Of a DNA stretch of 64,000 nt, positions 27,805-36,182 are shown one piece after another. Within the stretch, counting starts at the first letter, position 1. Each line of letters begins with the position of its first letter. This DNA is from Agrobacterium rubi TR3 = NBRC 13261. GTDB taxonomy: Bacteria; Pseudomonadota; Alphaproteobacteria; Rhizobiales; Rhizobiaceae. Made by a program: the position numbers and the translations under genes. A model generated the notes under the pieces. It worked only from the letters and a program-made list of their open reading frames with translations. It was not told the origin of the DNA and did no database searches. The DNA lies in the NCBI RefSeq assembly GCF_000739935.1, contig NZ_BBJU01000003.1:186001-250000 (forward strand), read 5' to 3'.

Positions 27805-28974
27805 ATGATGTCGGCCGATGAAGAGTTTCTGAACGGCCTGCCACTGTTTCTCCAATTCGAGGATGTGGCGAACCCCACGCTTTATCGCGCACTACCGGAC
27901 GGGTGGGCGCTGGCACTTGCGGATATCAACGATTCGACCGGGGCTATCGATGCCGGACGCTACAAGGCGGTCAACATGGCGGGCGCTGGTGTTATCTCCG
28001 GTGTTCTCAACGCTCTTCAGCGACATGATCTGCCATTCGTTTTTGGCGGAGACGGTGCCGCCATTGCCGTTCCACCATCGCAGATCGAAGCGGCGCGCGA
28101 GGCATTGTCAAAGGTCCAAAGCTGGGTAACCGACGATATCGGTCTGTCGCTGCGGGCCGCCATCGTGCCGATTTCGGCCATACGAGAGAACGGGTTTGAT
28201 GTCCGCGTCGCGCGCTTCCGTGCCAGTGACGATATTTCCTATGCCATGTTCACCGGTGGCGGCAACCATTGGGCCGACGAGCAGATGAAGCAGGGAGATT
28301 ATCTGGTCGAGGCGGCAGACAGCGGATCGCGCCCTGATCTCACCGGTCTGTCCTGTCGCTGGAACCCGATCCAGGCCACGCATGGTACCGTCGTGTCGAT
28401 CATCGCCGTTCCCAGGCACACAGACGATATAGCTGCGTTTCGGACACTGGTTTCGCAAATCGTGGAGCTTGCCAATGAGGATGGACGAGGTGGCCATCCA
28501 GTTCCCGCCGACGGGCCGCCGCTTGGGTTTATCAAAGAAGGCCTTGCCATGGAGGCGCGCGCCTTGTCGGCTTACGGGGACAGACTGTCTCAGCTTCGCA
28601 AAGGCGCATGGGTGCTGTTCCAGACGATCCTGATCGCCGTGCTCTACAGGCTTAAAAAGCCGGTGGGGCGGTTCGACCCTGTCGAATACAAACGGGCTGT
28701 TGCCAGCAACACGGATTTCCGCAAGTTCGACGATGGGCTGAAGATGACGGTGGATGTCGATCCGAAACGGCTGGATCGTATCAAGGCAAGGCTTGAAGAC
28801 GCTGCGGGTGAGGGGATCTGCTATTTCGGTCTGCATGAGCAGGATACGGCTCTGATGACCTGTATCGTGCCGTCGCCGCTGTCGAAAGACCATATGCATT
28901 TCGTCGACGGCGGCGATGGAGGCTATGCGAAGGCTGCAGCCAGCCTAAAGGCTCAGATGCAAGCCATCGCATAG
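27805..28974 (+). CDS. DUF3095 protein, adenylate-cyclase-like
   Basis: 389 residues, soluble. The N-terminal part shows ALADINDSTGAIDAGRYKAVN (near residues 36-55) and FVFGGDGAAIAVP (near 76-88), which correspond to the metal-binding aspartate and GGD turn of class III nucleotide cyclases and diguanylate cyclases. DUF3095 proteins are annotated as possible adenylate cyclases, but activity is not generally proved. The start could be either of the two adjacent ATGs (27805 or 27808). It stands alone; its product, cyclic AMP or another nucleotide, is unknown. Confidence 0.75.
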   Translation: MMSADEEFLNGLPLFLQFEDVANPTLYRALPDGWALALADINDSTGAIDAGRYKAVNMAGAGVISGVLNALQRHDLPFVFGGDGAAIAVPPSQIEAAREALSKVQSWVTDDIGLSLRAAIVPISAIRENGFDVRVARFRASDDISYAMFTGGGNHWADEQMKQGDYLVEAADSGSRPDLTGLSCRWNPIQATHGTVVSIIAVPRHTDDIAAFRTLVSQIVELANEDGRGGHPVPADGPPLGFIKEGLAMEARALSAYGDRLSQLRKGAWVLFQTILIAVLYRLKKPVGRFDPVEYKRAVASNTDFRKFDDGLKMTVDVDPKRLDRIKARLEDAAGEGICYFGLHEQDTALMTCIVPSPLSKDHMHFVDGGDGGYAKAAASLKAQMQAIA

Positions 28975-29032
28975 TCTGTGTAAAAGCGCCAATGGCCGGG
29001 GCGGTCGGTTACCTGTGGCACTTCAGCGTTTC

Positions 29033-29067
29033 ACATCAGGCGTTAAAGATTGATTGCCTGATGTTTG
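29033..29067. terminator. Hairpin between convergent DUF3095 and NolR-like genes
   Basis: ACATCAGGC (29033-29041) and GCCTGATGT (29056-29064) form a 9-base perfect stem followed by a short T-run. It lies between two converging genes, which suits a bidirectional terminator, though the T-run is weak. Confidence 0.5.
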
Positions 29068-29076
29068 CGCCGTTCT

Positions 29077-29397
29077 TCAAGCGGCAGACTTTTCCGAGCT
29101 GGGGGCAGTGCAATAAATGCCTTCCAGCGTGGAGAGGATTTTTTTGACGGATTCAGACGTGCTGGAGTAGTAGATCGTCTGAGCATCGCGACGGGTCTTG
29201 ACCAGACGCTGCGCGCGCAGCTTGGACAGATGTTGCGAAAGAGCAGACTGGCTGAGGCCAACCTGTGTAGCGAGAACGCCGACCGGTACTTCACCTTCAA
29301 CAAGGCTGCACAGGATCATCAGGCGCTTTGGGTTCGCCATGGCGGACAAAAGGCCTGCGGCGACTGTTGATTGTTCAGAAAGAGATTCCGTGTTCAT
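29077..29397 (-). CDS. ArsR-family repressor, NolR-like
   Basis: 106 residues. A winged helix-turn-helix covers almost the whole protein: GLLSAMANPKRLMILCSLVE, then VGLSQSALSQHLSKLRAQRL (recognition helix) and TRRDAQTIYYSSTS (wing). The segments SAMANPKRL, QSALSQHLSKLRAQ and RRDAQTIYYSS are nearly the same as in NolR, the global regulator of nodulation and core genes in Sinorhizobium and Rhizobium. No cysteine metal-sensing motif of ArsR is seen, which also fits NolR. The upstream AT-rich region holds two matches to the NolR binding pattern, so self-regulation is possible. Confidence 0.82.
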   Translation of the reverse strand: MNTESLSEQSTVAAGLLSAMANPKRLMILCSLVEGEVPVGVLATQVGLSQSALSQHLSKLRAQRLVKTRRDAQTIYYSSTSESVKKILSTLEGIYCTAPSSEKSAA

Positions 29398-29889
29398 GTT
29401 TTCACTTCTCCCGAGTAAAGCCCGCCCCGGACTGTCTCATTGGCAAACCATATTTGGTATGCGTAAAGTGTACCAATTCGGTCAGATCGTTGTATATACC
29501 TAAATCTAAGGTACCGCATACCCTATATTAGTTATGCTTTAAATTCGTTTATTTTTCCTACTATTTCAAGAAGTGAGACATAATTTCTCATTTATGGAAT
29601 TATTTTTCCATTATTTAGCATTTTTTTATTTTATTTGGATTTCTGAAAGTATTTTATTTCAATTTCCTAAATTGCCGTCTGAGGTGAACAAATTACCAAA
29701 TTTGTGGATCGCCTCTAAAACGTGCAATGGCGGCGTGGTGTATTTTGGCCGCGGCTTTACAACTCATTTGCGAGTCGTGAAGGGGATGTCTCTGAAGCGG
29801 GGCTCTGTTTCGGAGACTCATTTCGATACGTATCGTCTGAGCGGGGGGAAATTGCTGCGATGCCGGGTCTCCAGCACCGCAGCCTGTTT
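29398..29889. other. AT-rich intergenic region upstream of the NolR-like gene
   Basis: 492 bases between the NolR-like gene and the 3' end of choV. The part about 29500-29700 is strikingly AT-rich with runs of T. Two matches to the published NolR pattern (A/T)TTAG-N9-A(A/T) are present: ATTAG at 29527 and TTTAG at 29614. Such matches are easy to get by chance in AT-rich DNA. An open frame at 29573-29962 has no coding character and overlaps choV; I see no gene here. Confidence 0.45.
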
Positions 29890-30936
29890 TTATCGCCGTC
29901 TGTGGTTCGTCAGTCCGCGGATGATATCATCAGCAGAAATGGTTCCCACGATCGATCCGTGATCGACGATGCCGATCTCACCGGGCTGCTTGGCCATTGC
30001 ATCCAGAATATCGACCAGAGGCGAGGTGAGCCGTGCCGTGCCGGATACCGGCAGGCCTGCATTTTTTGCGCTGACGCCGGGTCGCATCACATCGGCTGCC
30101 GTCAGCATGGAAATCGGGTTCATGTTCTGCACGAAATCCGAAACATACTGATTGGAGGGATTTCTGACGATTTCCTGCGGCGTGCCGCACTGGATGATAT
30201 GGCCGCCATCCATCATGGCGATTCGATTGCCTATGCGGAATGCCTCGTCCAGATCGTGACTGACGAAGAGGATCGTCTTTTTCAACCGGCTCTGGAATTC
30301 CAGCAACTCATCCTGAAGACGGCTACGGATCAGCGGATCGAGCGCCGAAAACGGCTCGTCCATCAGCAGGATGGGTGCGCCCGTCGCAAAGGCTCTGGCC
30401 AATCCCACCCGTTGCTGCATACCGCCGGAGAGTTCACCCACCTTGCGACTTGCCCATTCCGAGAGATTGACGAGTTCCAGCTGTTCGGCCACGCGTTTTT
30501 TGCGCTCCGCGTCTGAAACACCCGCAAGCTCCAGGCCAAACCCGACATTGTCGGCCACATTGCGCCATGGCAGCAACCCGAACTGCTGGAACACCATCGA
30601 CACCGTATTGGTGCGAAGTTCTCGCAGCGCCTTGGTCGATGTCTTGTAGGGATCGAGATAGCCCGACGGCGTTTTCACGCTGACATTGCCGCGAACGACG
30701 GGTGCCAGGCGGTTGACCGCGCGCAAGAGTGTCGACTTTCCAGAACCGGACAATCCCATCAGGACGAGGATTTCGCCTTCCTTCACGGTCAGCGAGGCGT
30801 TTGCCACGCCGAGCACGTGGCCGGTTTTCGCCTTGATCTCTGTGCGGGTCTTGCCCGCGTCGATCAGGGGCAGGGCTTCGGATGGATTGTCGCCGAAGAC
30901 GATGTCGACGTTTTCGAATATGATCGCGTCACTCAT
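29890..30936 (-). CDS. choV: Choline ABC transporter ATP-binding protein ChoV
   Basis: 348 residues. The ABC ATPase is complete: Walker A GLSGSGKST (near residue 59-67), Q-loop FQQFGLLPW, signature LSGGMQQRVGLARA, Walker B ILLMDEPFSALDP and the H-loop FVSHDLDEA. The C-terminal part after about 275 is CBS-like, as in glycine-betaine/choline importers of the ProV/OpuA type. It overlaps the choW stop by four bases (ATGA), so the two are coupled. It is the last gene of choXWV, the high-affinity choline uptake operon of rhizobia. Confidence 0.93.
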   Translation of the reverse strand: MSDAIIFENVDIVFGDNPSEALPLIDAGKTRTEIKAKTGHVLGVANASLTVKEGEILVLMGLSGSGKSTLLRAVNRLAPVVRGNVSVKTPSGYLDPYKTSTKALRELRTNTVSMVFQQFGLLPWRNVADNVGFGLELAGVSDAERKKRVAEQLELVNLSEWASRKVGELSGGMQQRVGLARAFATGAPILLMDEPFSALDPLIRSRLQDELLEFQSRLKKTILFVSHDLDEAFRIGNRIAMMDGGHIIQCGTPQEIVRNPSNQYVSDFVQNMNPISMLTAADVMRPGVSAKNAGLPVSGTARLTSPLVDILDAMAKQPGEIGIVDHGSIVGTISADDIIRGLTNHRRR

Positions 30937-31784
30937 GCTTCATCCTCCGAGCCGGGCAGACGGAACAAACGGTCAAGTATGATCGCCACGATGACGATGC
31001 ACAGCCCGGCCTCGAACCCCATGGCAATGTTGACGGTGTTGAGCGCGCGGACCACCGGCACGCCCAGACCATTGGCACCGACCAGCGCCGATATGACCAC
31101 CATGGACAGCGATAGCATGATCGTCTGCGTGAGCCCGGCCATGATCTGCGGTGTGGCGTAGGGCAGTTCCACCTTGCGAAGCACTTGGCTTGGCGTGGCA
31201 CCAAATGCGACCGCAGCTTCCACCAAGGCGGGCGGGGTGGAGATGATACCAAGCCGAGTCAGGCGGATCGGCGCGGGCAGGGCGAAGATCACCGTTGCGA
31301 TCAATCCCGGCACCATTCCAAGCCCGAACAACACCAGCGCGGGGATGAGATAGACGAATGTCGGAATTGTCTGCATGAGGTCGAGGGCTGGACGCATGAA
31401 AGCGTAGACCCATTTGCGTCGCGCCGCGAATATGCCGAGCGGGATGCCGACGATCATGCACACCGTGCTGGCGGCAATCACCAGCGCCAGCGTCTCTGTC
31501 GTCGCTTTCCAGTAGCCCAGGTTGATGATGAGCAGTAGCCCGAGAGCGGTAAACAGCGGCATGCCGATGGAGCGGCGCATCCATGCAGACAAGGCCGTCA
31601 GCACGGCGACAATGATGAGAGGGTGAGGTGCCTGAAGCACGAAGAGAAAAGCGTTGATGACGCTTTCGAAAATGAACGATAACCAATCAAAGAAAAAAGA
31701 GAGATTTCCGGTCAGCCAATCGACTGCTTCCTTGGCATATCGACCGATCGGTAAACGGTTTTGAGAAGCGCTGAGCCATTCCAC
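30933..31784 (-). CDS. choW: Choline ABC transporter permease ChoW
   Basis: 283 residues with about six to seven membrane helices. The binding-protein-dependent permease motif (EAA loop) is visible as EAAVAFGATPSQVLRKVELP near residue 190-210, followed by GLTQTIMLSLSMVVISALVGANGLG. It forms the inner-membrane channel of the choline importer. The stop codon overlaps the choV start, and an intercistronic hairpin separates it from choX. Confidence 0.92.
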   Translation of the reverse strand: MEWLSASQNRLPIGRYAKEAVDWLTGNLSFFFDWLSFIFESVINAFLFVLQAPHPLIIVAVLTALSAWMRRSIGMPLFTALGLLLIINLGYWKATTETLALVIAASTVCMIVGIPLGIFAARRKWVYAFMRPALDLMQTIPTFVYLIPALVLFGLGMVPGLIATVIFALPAPIRLTRLGIISTPPALVEAAVAFGATPSQVLRKVELPYATPQIMAGLTQTIMLSLSMVVISALVGANGLGVPVVRALNTVNIAMGFEAGLCIVIVAIILDRLFRLPGSEDEA

Positions 31785-31820
31785 GGTAAGATGGGACCTT
31801 TCGTGAACGGAGTCATGATC

Positions 31821-31848
31821 GTCTTCCGACCGCTATGGGTCGGAAGAC
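31821..31848 (-). other. Intercistronic stem-loop between choX and choW
   Basis: GTCTTCCGACC (31821-31831) and GGTCGGAAGAC (31838-31848) pair perfectly over 11 bases with a six-base loop. There is no T-run after it on the minus strand. Stem-loops at this place often protect the upstream binding-protein message from decay, giving more ChoX than ChoW/ChoV. Confidence 0.7.
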
Positions 31849-31873
31849 AGGTTCAAATGCGAGATAGTGGCTG

Positions 31874-32833
31874 TTAAAGGCCGATCGTCTTCTTCGCAGC
31901 AGTCAAAGCGTCTCCGCTGCCATCCTTCGTCTTCACACCTGCAAGCCATGGCTCGATGGCGGCCGGGTTGGCTTTCAGCCAATCCGTGGCGGCAGCTTCC
32001 GCTTCCATGCCGTCATTGAGGATCTTGCCCATGATCTCGTTTTCCATGGGCAGCGTGAATTGCAGGTTCTTCAGGAAGGCGCCGACATTGGGGCATTCCT
32101 GCACGTAACCAGCGCGCGTATTGGTATAGATCGTGGCGCCGCCCAGGTTCGGACCGAAGACGTCATCGCCGCCGGTGAGATAGGTTAGCTTGAAATTGGA
32201 GTTCATCGGGTGGGGTTCCCAGCCGAGAAAGACGATGGGGTCGCCGGATTTTTCAGCGCGTGCCACCTGCGACAGCATGCCCTGTTCGGAGGATTCCACG
32301 ACCTGGAAGTCCTTGAGGCCGAACGTGTCCTTTTCCACCATGCCGAGGATGAGACGGTTGCCGTCATTGCCGGGCTCGATGCCGTAAATCTTGCCGCTCA
32401 GCTCGTCGCTGTGGGCAGCGATGTCCTTGAAATCCTTAATGCCGAGTTCGGCACCCTTGGTGTTGGTTGCCAGCGTATATTTGGCGCCAGTCAGGTTTTC
32501 GCGAACCGTTTCCACGGATTTGTCATCGCGGTAAGCCTTGATGTCGCCTTCCATGGTTGGCATCCAGTTGCCGAGGAAAACGTCGATATCCTTGTTTTTC
32601 AGGGAGGTGTAGGTCACGGGCACGGAGAGGATTTTAACGTCCGTCTCGTAACCCAGGCTCTTGAGGATGACCGAGGCGGTTGCCGTCGTCGCCGTGATGT
32701 CCGTCCAGCCGACGTCCGAGAAGCGGACTGTGCCGCAGCTTGCCGGTTCAGCGGCGGAAGCGGCGGTGGTGAAGAGTGCCATTGCAGAAACTGCTGCGGC
32801 GAGTGCCAGACAGCGGCGATTTTTTGCAAGCAT
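31874..32833 (-). CDS. choX: Choline-binding periplasmic protein ChoX
   Basis: 319 residues with a signal peptide ending in ASAAEPA. Choline is held by a cage of aromatic residues in this family; the matching segments are present: SDVGWTDITAT (Trp and Asp), FLGNWMPTM (Trp), TGAKYTLA (Tyr), EPGNDGNRL (Asn) and FLGWEPHPMN (Trp). The single Cys pair near CGTVRF and QECPNVG is also typical. It is the first gene of choXWV on the minus strand. Choline taken up can serve as osmoprotectant precursor or for phosphatidylcholine synthesis. Confidence 0.94.
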   Translation of the reverse strand: MLAKNRRCLALAAAVSAMALFTTAASAAEPASCGTVRFSDVGWTDITATTATASVILKSLGYETDVKILSVPVTYTSLKNKDIDVFLGNWMPTMEGDIKAYRDDKSVETVRENLTGAKYTLATNTKGAELGIKDFKDIAAHSDELSGKIYGIEPGNDGNRLILGMVEKDTFGLKDFQVVESSEQGMLSQVARAEKSGDPIVFLGWEPHPMNSNFKLTYLTGGDDVFGPNLGGATIYTNTRAGYVQECPNVGAFLKNLQFTLPMENEIMGKILNDGMEAEAAATDWLKANPAAIEPWLAGVKTKDGSGDALTAAKKTIGL

Positions 32834-32902
32834 TGCTTACTCCCTCTTTTTTCAAGTTCGCGCCCATTATCAATATCTAGAGCCGACAATCAACTCATGC
32901 GC

Positions 32903-32930
32903 GTTTGCGTGCATTGCACAACGGTTTGCG
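32903..32930. promoter_or_regulatory. Direct repeats upstream of choX
   Basis: GTTTGCG occurs at 32903-32909 and again at 32924-32930, exactly 21 bases apart (two helical turns), with the small palindrome GTGCATTGCAC between them. The place, about 70-100 bases upstream of choX and 125-150 upstream of tdk, suits an activator or repressor site. No known regulator pattern is recognised. Confidence 0.35.
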
Positions 32931-33054
32931 ACACATAGACGTTTTTTAGGATGAGCACGGATCGTCCGGCTGACGAAAGCTGTGTTTTTCGTCATGTGGC
33001 TCTTGCTCTTAACCCGGCCCAGCCTGCAAAAGACCCCAGAACCGACCGGAGGGC

Positions 33055-33639
33055 ATGATGGCCAAGCTCTATTTCAATTATGCGGCAATGAATGCTGGCA
33101 AGTCGACCATGCTTTTGCAGGCGTCTTACAATTATCACGAGCGCGGGATGCGCACGCTGATCTTTACCGCAGCCTTCGATAACCGTGCCGGTGTGGGTAA
33201 GGTCGCCTCGCGTATCGGTCTTTCCTCCGACGCCTTGGTTTTCGACGACAGCACCGACATTCTTGCGCAGGTGACCCAGCTGCATGCGCAGGAGCCGGTC
33301 GCCTGCGTGTTCATTGATGAGGCGAATTTTTTGTCCGAGCACCACGTCTGGCAATTGGCTACCATTGCCGACACGCTGGGCATTCCGGTCATGGCTTACG
33401 GTCTTCGCACAGATTTTCAGGGCAAACTGTTTCCGGCCTCCAGAGAGCTGTTGGCGATTGCCGATGAGTTGCGGGAAATTCGCACCATCTGCCACTGCGG
33501 GCGCAAGGCATCGATGGTGGCGCGTTTCGATTCCGACGGAAAGGTCGTGAAGGAGGGAGCGCAGATCGATGTTGGCGGCAACGAGAAATACGTGTCGTTT
33601 TGCCGTCGCCATTGGGTTGAAGCCGTCAAAGGCGCATGA
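33055..33639 (+). CDS. tdk: Thymidine kinase
   Basis: 194 residues, type II thymidine kinase. The P-loop AAMNAGKST (near residues 10-18) and the Asp-Glu box VFIDEANFL are present. The lasso and zinc-ribbon part has CHCGRKA and a final CRRHW, giving three cysteines and a histidine instead of four cysteines, as in several proteobacterial enzymes. It salvages thymidine to dTMP. The GGAGG site favours the second ATG at 33058. It is divergent from choX and alone. Confidence 0.93.
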   Translation: MMAKLYFNYAAMNAGKSTMLLQASYNYHERGMRTLIFTAAFDNRAGVGKVASRIGLSSDALVFDDSTDILAQVTQLHAQEPVACVFIDEANFLSEHHVWQLATIADTLGIPVMAYGLRTDFQGKLFPASRELLAIADELREIRTICHCGRKASMVARFDSDGKVVKEGAQIDVGGNEKYVSFCRRHWVEAVKGA

Positions 33640-33741
33640 GGCCTCCTTCGAGTGACATTTCTTCTGCTGTTTTGAGAAAAGGCTGCGCATATTTGTATGT
33701 GCGGCCTCTTTGCCGCCAATCGATTCGGGGGACGATCCTGC

Positions 33742-34773
33742 ATGGCGAAAACGCCGTCTTTAGACGCTAAGATCGAAAAGGCGCGGGCCGATGCGCTGGC
33801 GGTGCAGGAACTGTCTGCGCAATTGGCAGCCTCCCTCAGTGTGGCCCCCGATGAGACGTCGGAAACGGTGCTCGATGATGAAGCACGGGAGATTGCCAGG
33901 CTGCGGGACCTCGAGCAGGCCCTCGAGGCCGATCTTCTGTCCGTCGTTGAGCATATTGGAGCGTACACTCAGGCTGCATACGCCGCGTTCGACAAGGTGG
34001 ATGAGCGCTCACATGGCAATCGCCTCTTTTCTTTCTTCACCAGCCGCAAGCCGGCGTCCTACAAAATCGTGCGGCTGAAGAAACTCTCAGTGGCTGAGAT
34101 GGCAAAACGTGCTCTTCTTCAGGCGGCGGGTGTTCATGACCTGTTTGTAAACCGCAAGGCTGCGGCGGCATCGCTGGTGGTGATCGTCGAGCCGAACCTC
34201 GTTGCCAGCATAGAAAAGCGCCGCCTCGTCGTATCGGCGATGGATGAGGCGCGGCAGCGCGATAAAATGCTTGCGGCATCGCTTGCGACACTGAACCGAA
34301 AGATGCAGGACGCCGGTGACGAGATACGGCTCGAACAGCTGAAGGCGGAAGAAGCCGAAATCACCGCGCAGCATAAGGCGGTGCTGGAGGAACGCGATGT
34401 TTTGCGCAAACAGCATAATGTCCTGGATCGTCAGGCCATGCTTCTTGGTGACCTGATCGATCTTCAAAATGAAGCGATAGCGCTTCACACGCTGTTGCTG
34501 AACAAGGTCAGCGTAGAGGCAGAGCGGTGCATACAGCTTTATGACGCCGCTTATGGGTCGCTGGACCCTCTCTTGGCCGAAGCCAAGCCTTCCTTTTCCA
34601 CGGACTATCCGACACCCAAGCCACTCGATGTCTTCAAGGACGTGTTGACGCTTCATTCGCAAGGGGCGGTTAGCATGCAGGATATCGAACGGCGCAAGGC
34701 GCGGATCGATGAAGCGCTTTCGGGACGCGCAAGTGCTGCTTCCGGCGCAAAGGTTTCAACCTCTACTGTGTAA
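33742..34773 (+). CDS. Hypothetical coiled-coil protein
   Basis: 343 residues from the ATG at 33742; an upstream in-frame ATG at 33697 lacks a ribosome site. The protein is charged and mostly helical. Heptad-like stretches appear in LRDLEQALEADLLSVVEHI and in the long central run LEQLKAEEAEITAQHKAVLE to DRQAMLLGDLIDL. There is no signal peptide, membrane helix or catalytic motif. A conserved-looking basic segment RLFSFFTSRKPASYKIVRLK lies near residue 95-115. I do not recognise the family. The weak resemblance to toxic-anion-resistance (TelA-like) helical proteins is not enough for a call. Confidence 0.7.
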   Translation: MAKTPSLDAKIEKARADALAVQELSAQLAASLSVAPDETSETVLDDEAREIARLRDLEQALEADLLSVVEHIGAYTQAAYAAFDKVDERSHGNRLFSFFTSRKPASYKIVRLKKLSVAEMAKRALLQAAGVHDLFVNRKAAAASLVVIVEPNLVASIEKRRLVVSAMDEARQRDKMLAASLATLNRKMQDAGDEIRLEQLKAEEAEITAQHKAVLEERDVLRKQHNVLDRQAMLLGDLIDLQNEAIALHTLLLNKVSVEAERCIQLYDAAYGSLDPLLAEAKPSFSTDYPTPKPLDVFKDVLTLHSQGAVSMQDIERRKARIDEALSGRASAASGAKVSTSTV

Positions 34774-34980
34774 AAACGCGGCTCGTCCGTTGTATCGTCT
34801 GACACGGCACCATATGTGAGTGACAGCCTGCCTTGCAGGCGATGACTTTATATTGTCATCGGGAATGCTTTTGTATCCTTTAGGATGCGAGGCGACATGA
34901 ACGAATTATCACATTGAGGCACCGAGCCGATGAAGACCAAACCCGGTTTTTCAGGCCGCTGCACTAAGGAGAGTTGAACG

Positions 34981-36135
34981 ATGCTCGATCCGATTATCGC
35001 GTTTTTCAAGCGCATATTCACCGCGCTTGGAAGAGGTGTCTCCATCGTGATCGCTTGGCTTTCATGGCCTTTCCGCGCTGCCAATGGCTGGTATGCAGAC
35101 CGGGCAATGATGGTGAAAGCACCCATTGCCATCGCTCTTCTTCTGCTGGTCGGTCTTTACGGCTACTTCTTCTGGCAAACGCAGGTCTGGACCAATTTCA
35201 ATCCTGATTATGTGGCCAATTACAAATTTGCCGAACGCAAGGAAAGCGCCGGGCAGGAGCTTCCAGCACAGACGCCTGTTGCAACCACCACGTGGACAAC
35301 ACCTGCCGCAGCCCCCGCCAAAAGCTGCCAGCGCTCGGCTGTCGTTGATGTTGCGGCTGACCTGATCGACTTCAATGTCGACCAGAATGCCTGGATCTCC
35401 TCGATGCTGCTCTACCGCGTCGGGCTGTTCGGCATGGATTGGGACAGCACGCCGTTCCTGGACAACAAGGCGTCGTTTCAGCGCGGCGTCAATCAGGCAG
35501 TGCGCCGTACCTCCGTAGAACTGGTCGATTCGCTTGGCCGTGTTCGCGGAACGTCCGGTGTCGATAGCGACCTGCAAAGCGCACGCGGCAATCTGCAATT
35601 CGATGAGTATTCCTGGTATTTCGGCCTCAATCCGTTTGGCCCGAAGACGCCAAGCCCGAGTTACTACCGCTCCGCAGCCGAGAGCCTGAGAAAATTCAAC
35701 ACCAATCTGTCGCTGTGCAATTCCGTCTTTGATGGCCGCGCCGACAACCTCATCCAGTTTGTAGACCGCATCGCCAACGATATCGGCGGAACTTCAGCCA
35801 TTCTTCGCGAACGCTCTGAGAACTATAATGGCGGTTGGTTCGACACGCGCGCAGATGACCGCTTCTGGTTCGCCTACGGCCAGCTCTACGGTTACTACGG
35901 CATTCTGTCGGCTGCCGGTGCGGATTTCTCGCAGGTTATACGTGAGCGGAACCTCACGAGCTTGTGGAACGATACGCTGCTGCAAACCCGCGCGGCACTG
36001 CGCATTCAGCCGATGATCATTTCCAACGGCGACGAGAGCGGCTGGATCATGCCATCGCATCTCGCAACAATGGGCTTTTATGTTCTGAGAGTGCGTTCCA
36101 ACCTTGTGGAACTGCGGTCCGTGCTGGACCGGTAA
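34981..36135 (+). CDS. DUF2333-family membrane protein
   Basis: 384 residues. A cytoplasmic N-terminus is followed by one membrane helix (APIAIALLLLVGLYGYFFW, near residues 47-65), then a large periplasmic domain. DUF2333 marks include WISSMLLYRVGLFGMDWDSTPFLDNKASFQRGVNQAVRRT (in consecutive pieces), FNTNLSLCNSVFDGRADNL and FWFAYGQLYGYYGIL. Function unknown; members occur widely in proteobacteria. It ends at an inverted repeat shared with the convergent LuxR-type gene. Confidence 0.8.
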   Translation: MLDPIIAFFKRIFTALGRGVSIVIAWLSWPFRAANGWYADRAMMVKAPIAIALLLLVGLYGYFFWQTQVWTNFNPDYVANYKFAERKESAGQELPAQTPVATTTWTTPAAAPAKSCQRSAVVDVAADLIDFNVDQNAWISSMLLYRVGLFGMDWDSTPFLDNKASFQRGVNQAVRRTSVELVDSLGRVRGTSGVDSDLQSARGNLQFDEYSWYFGLNPFGPKTPSPSYYRSAAESLRKFNTNLSLCNSVFDGRADNLIQFVDRIANDIGGTSAILRERSENYNGGWFDTRADDRFWFAYGQLYGYYGILSAAGADFSQVIRERNLTSLWNDTLLQTRAALRIQPMIISNGDESGWIMPSHLATMGFYVLRVRSNLVELRSVLDR

Positions 36136-36140
36136 TCGCC

Positions 36141-36182
36141 TGATCAACACTGGCGCTTCGAAAACGAAGCGTCAGTTGATCA
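36141..36182. terminator. Long hairpin between convergent DUF2333 and LuxR-type genes
   Basis: TGATCAAC plus a CGCTTCG part on the left pairs with CGAAGCG plus GTTGATCA on the right around an AAAA loop, about 18 paired bases with a two-base bulge. It overlaps the last codons of the LuxR-type gene. It probably ends transcription in both directions, though T-runs are lacking. Confidence 0.55.

Noticed and set aside
29573-29962. Possible 129-residue protein in the AT-rich region
   Set aside because: It overlaps the choV 3' end, its composition follows the AT-rich DNA, and there is no ribosome site or homology pattern.
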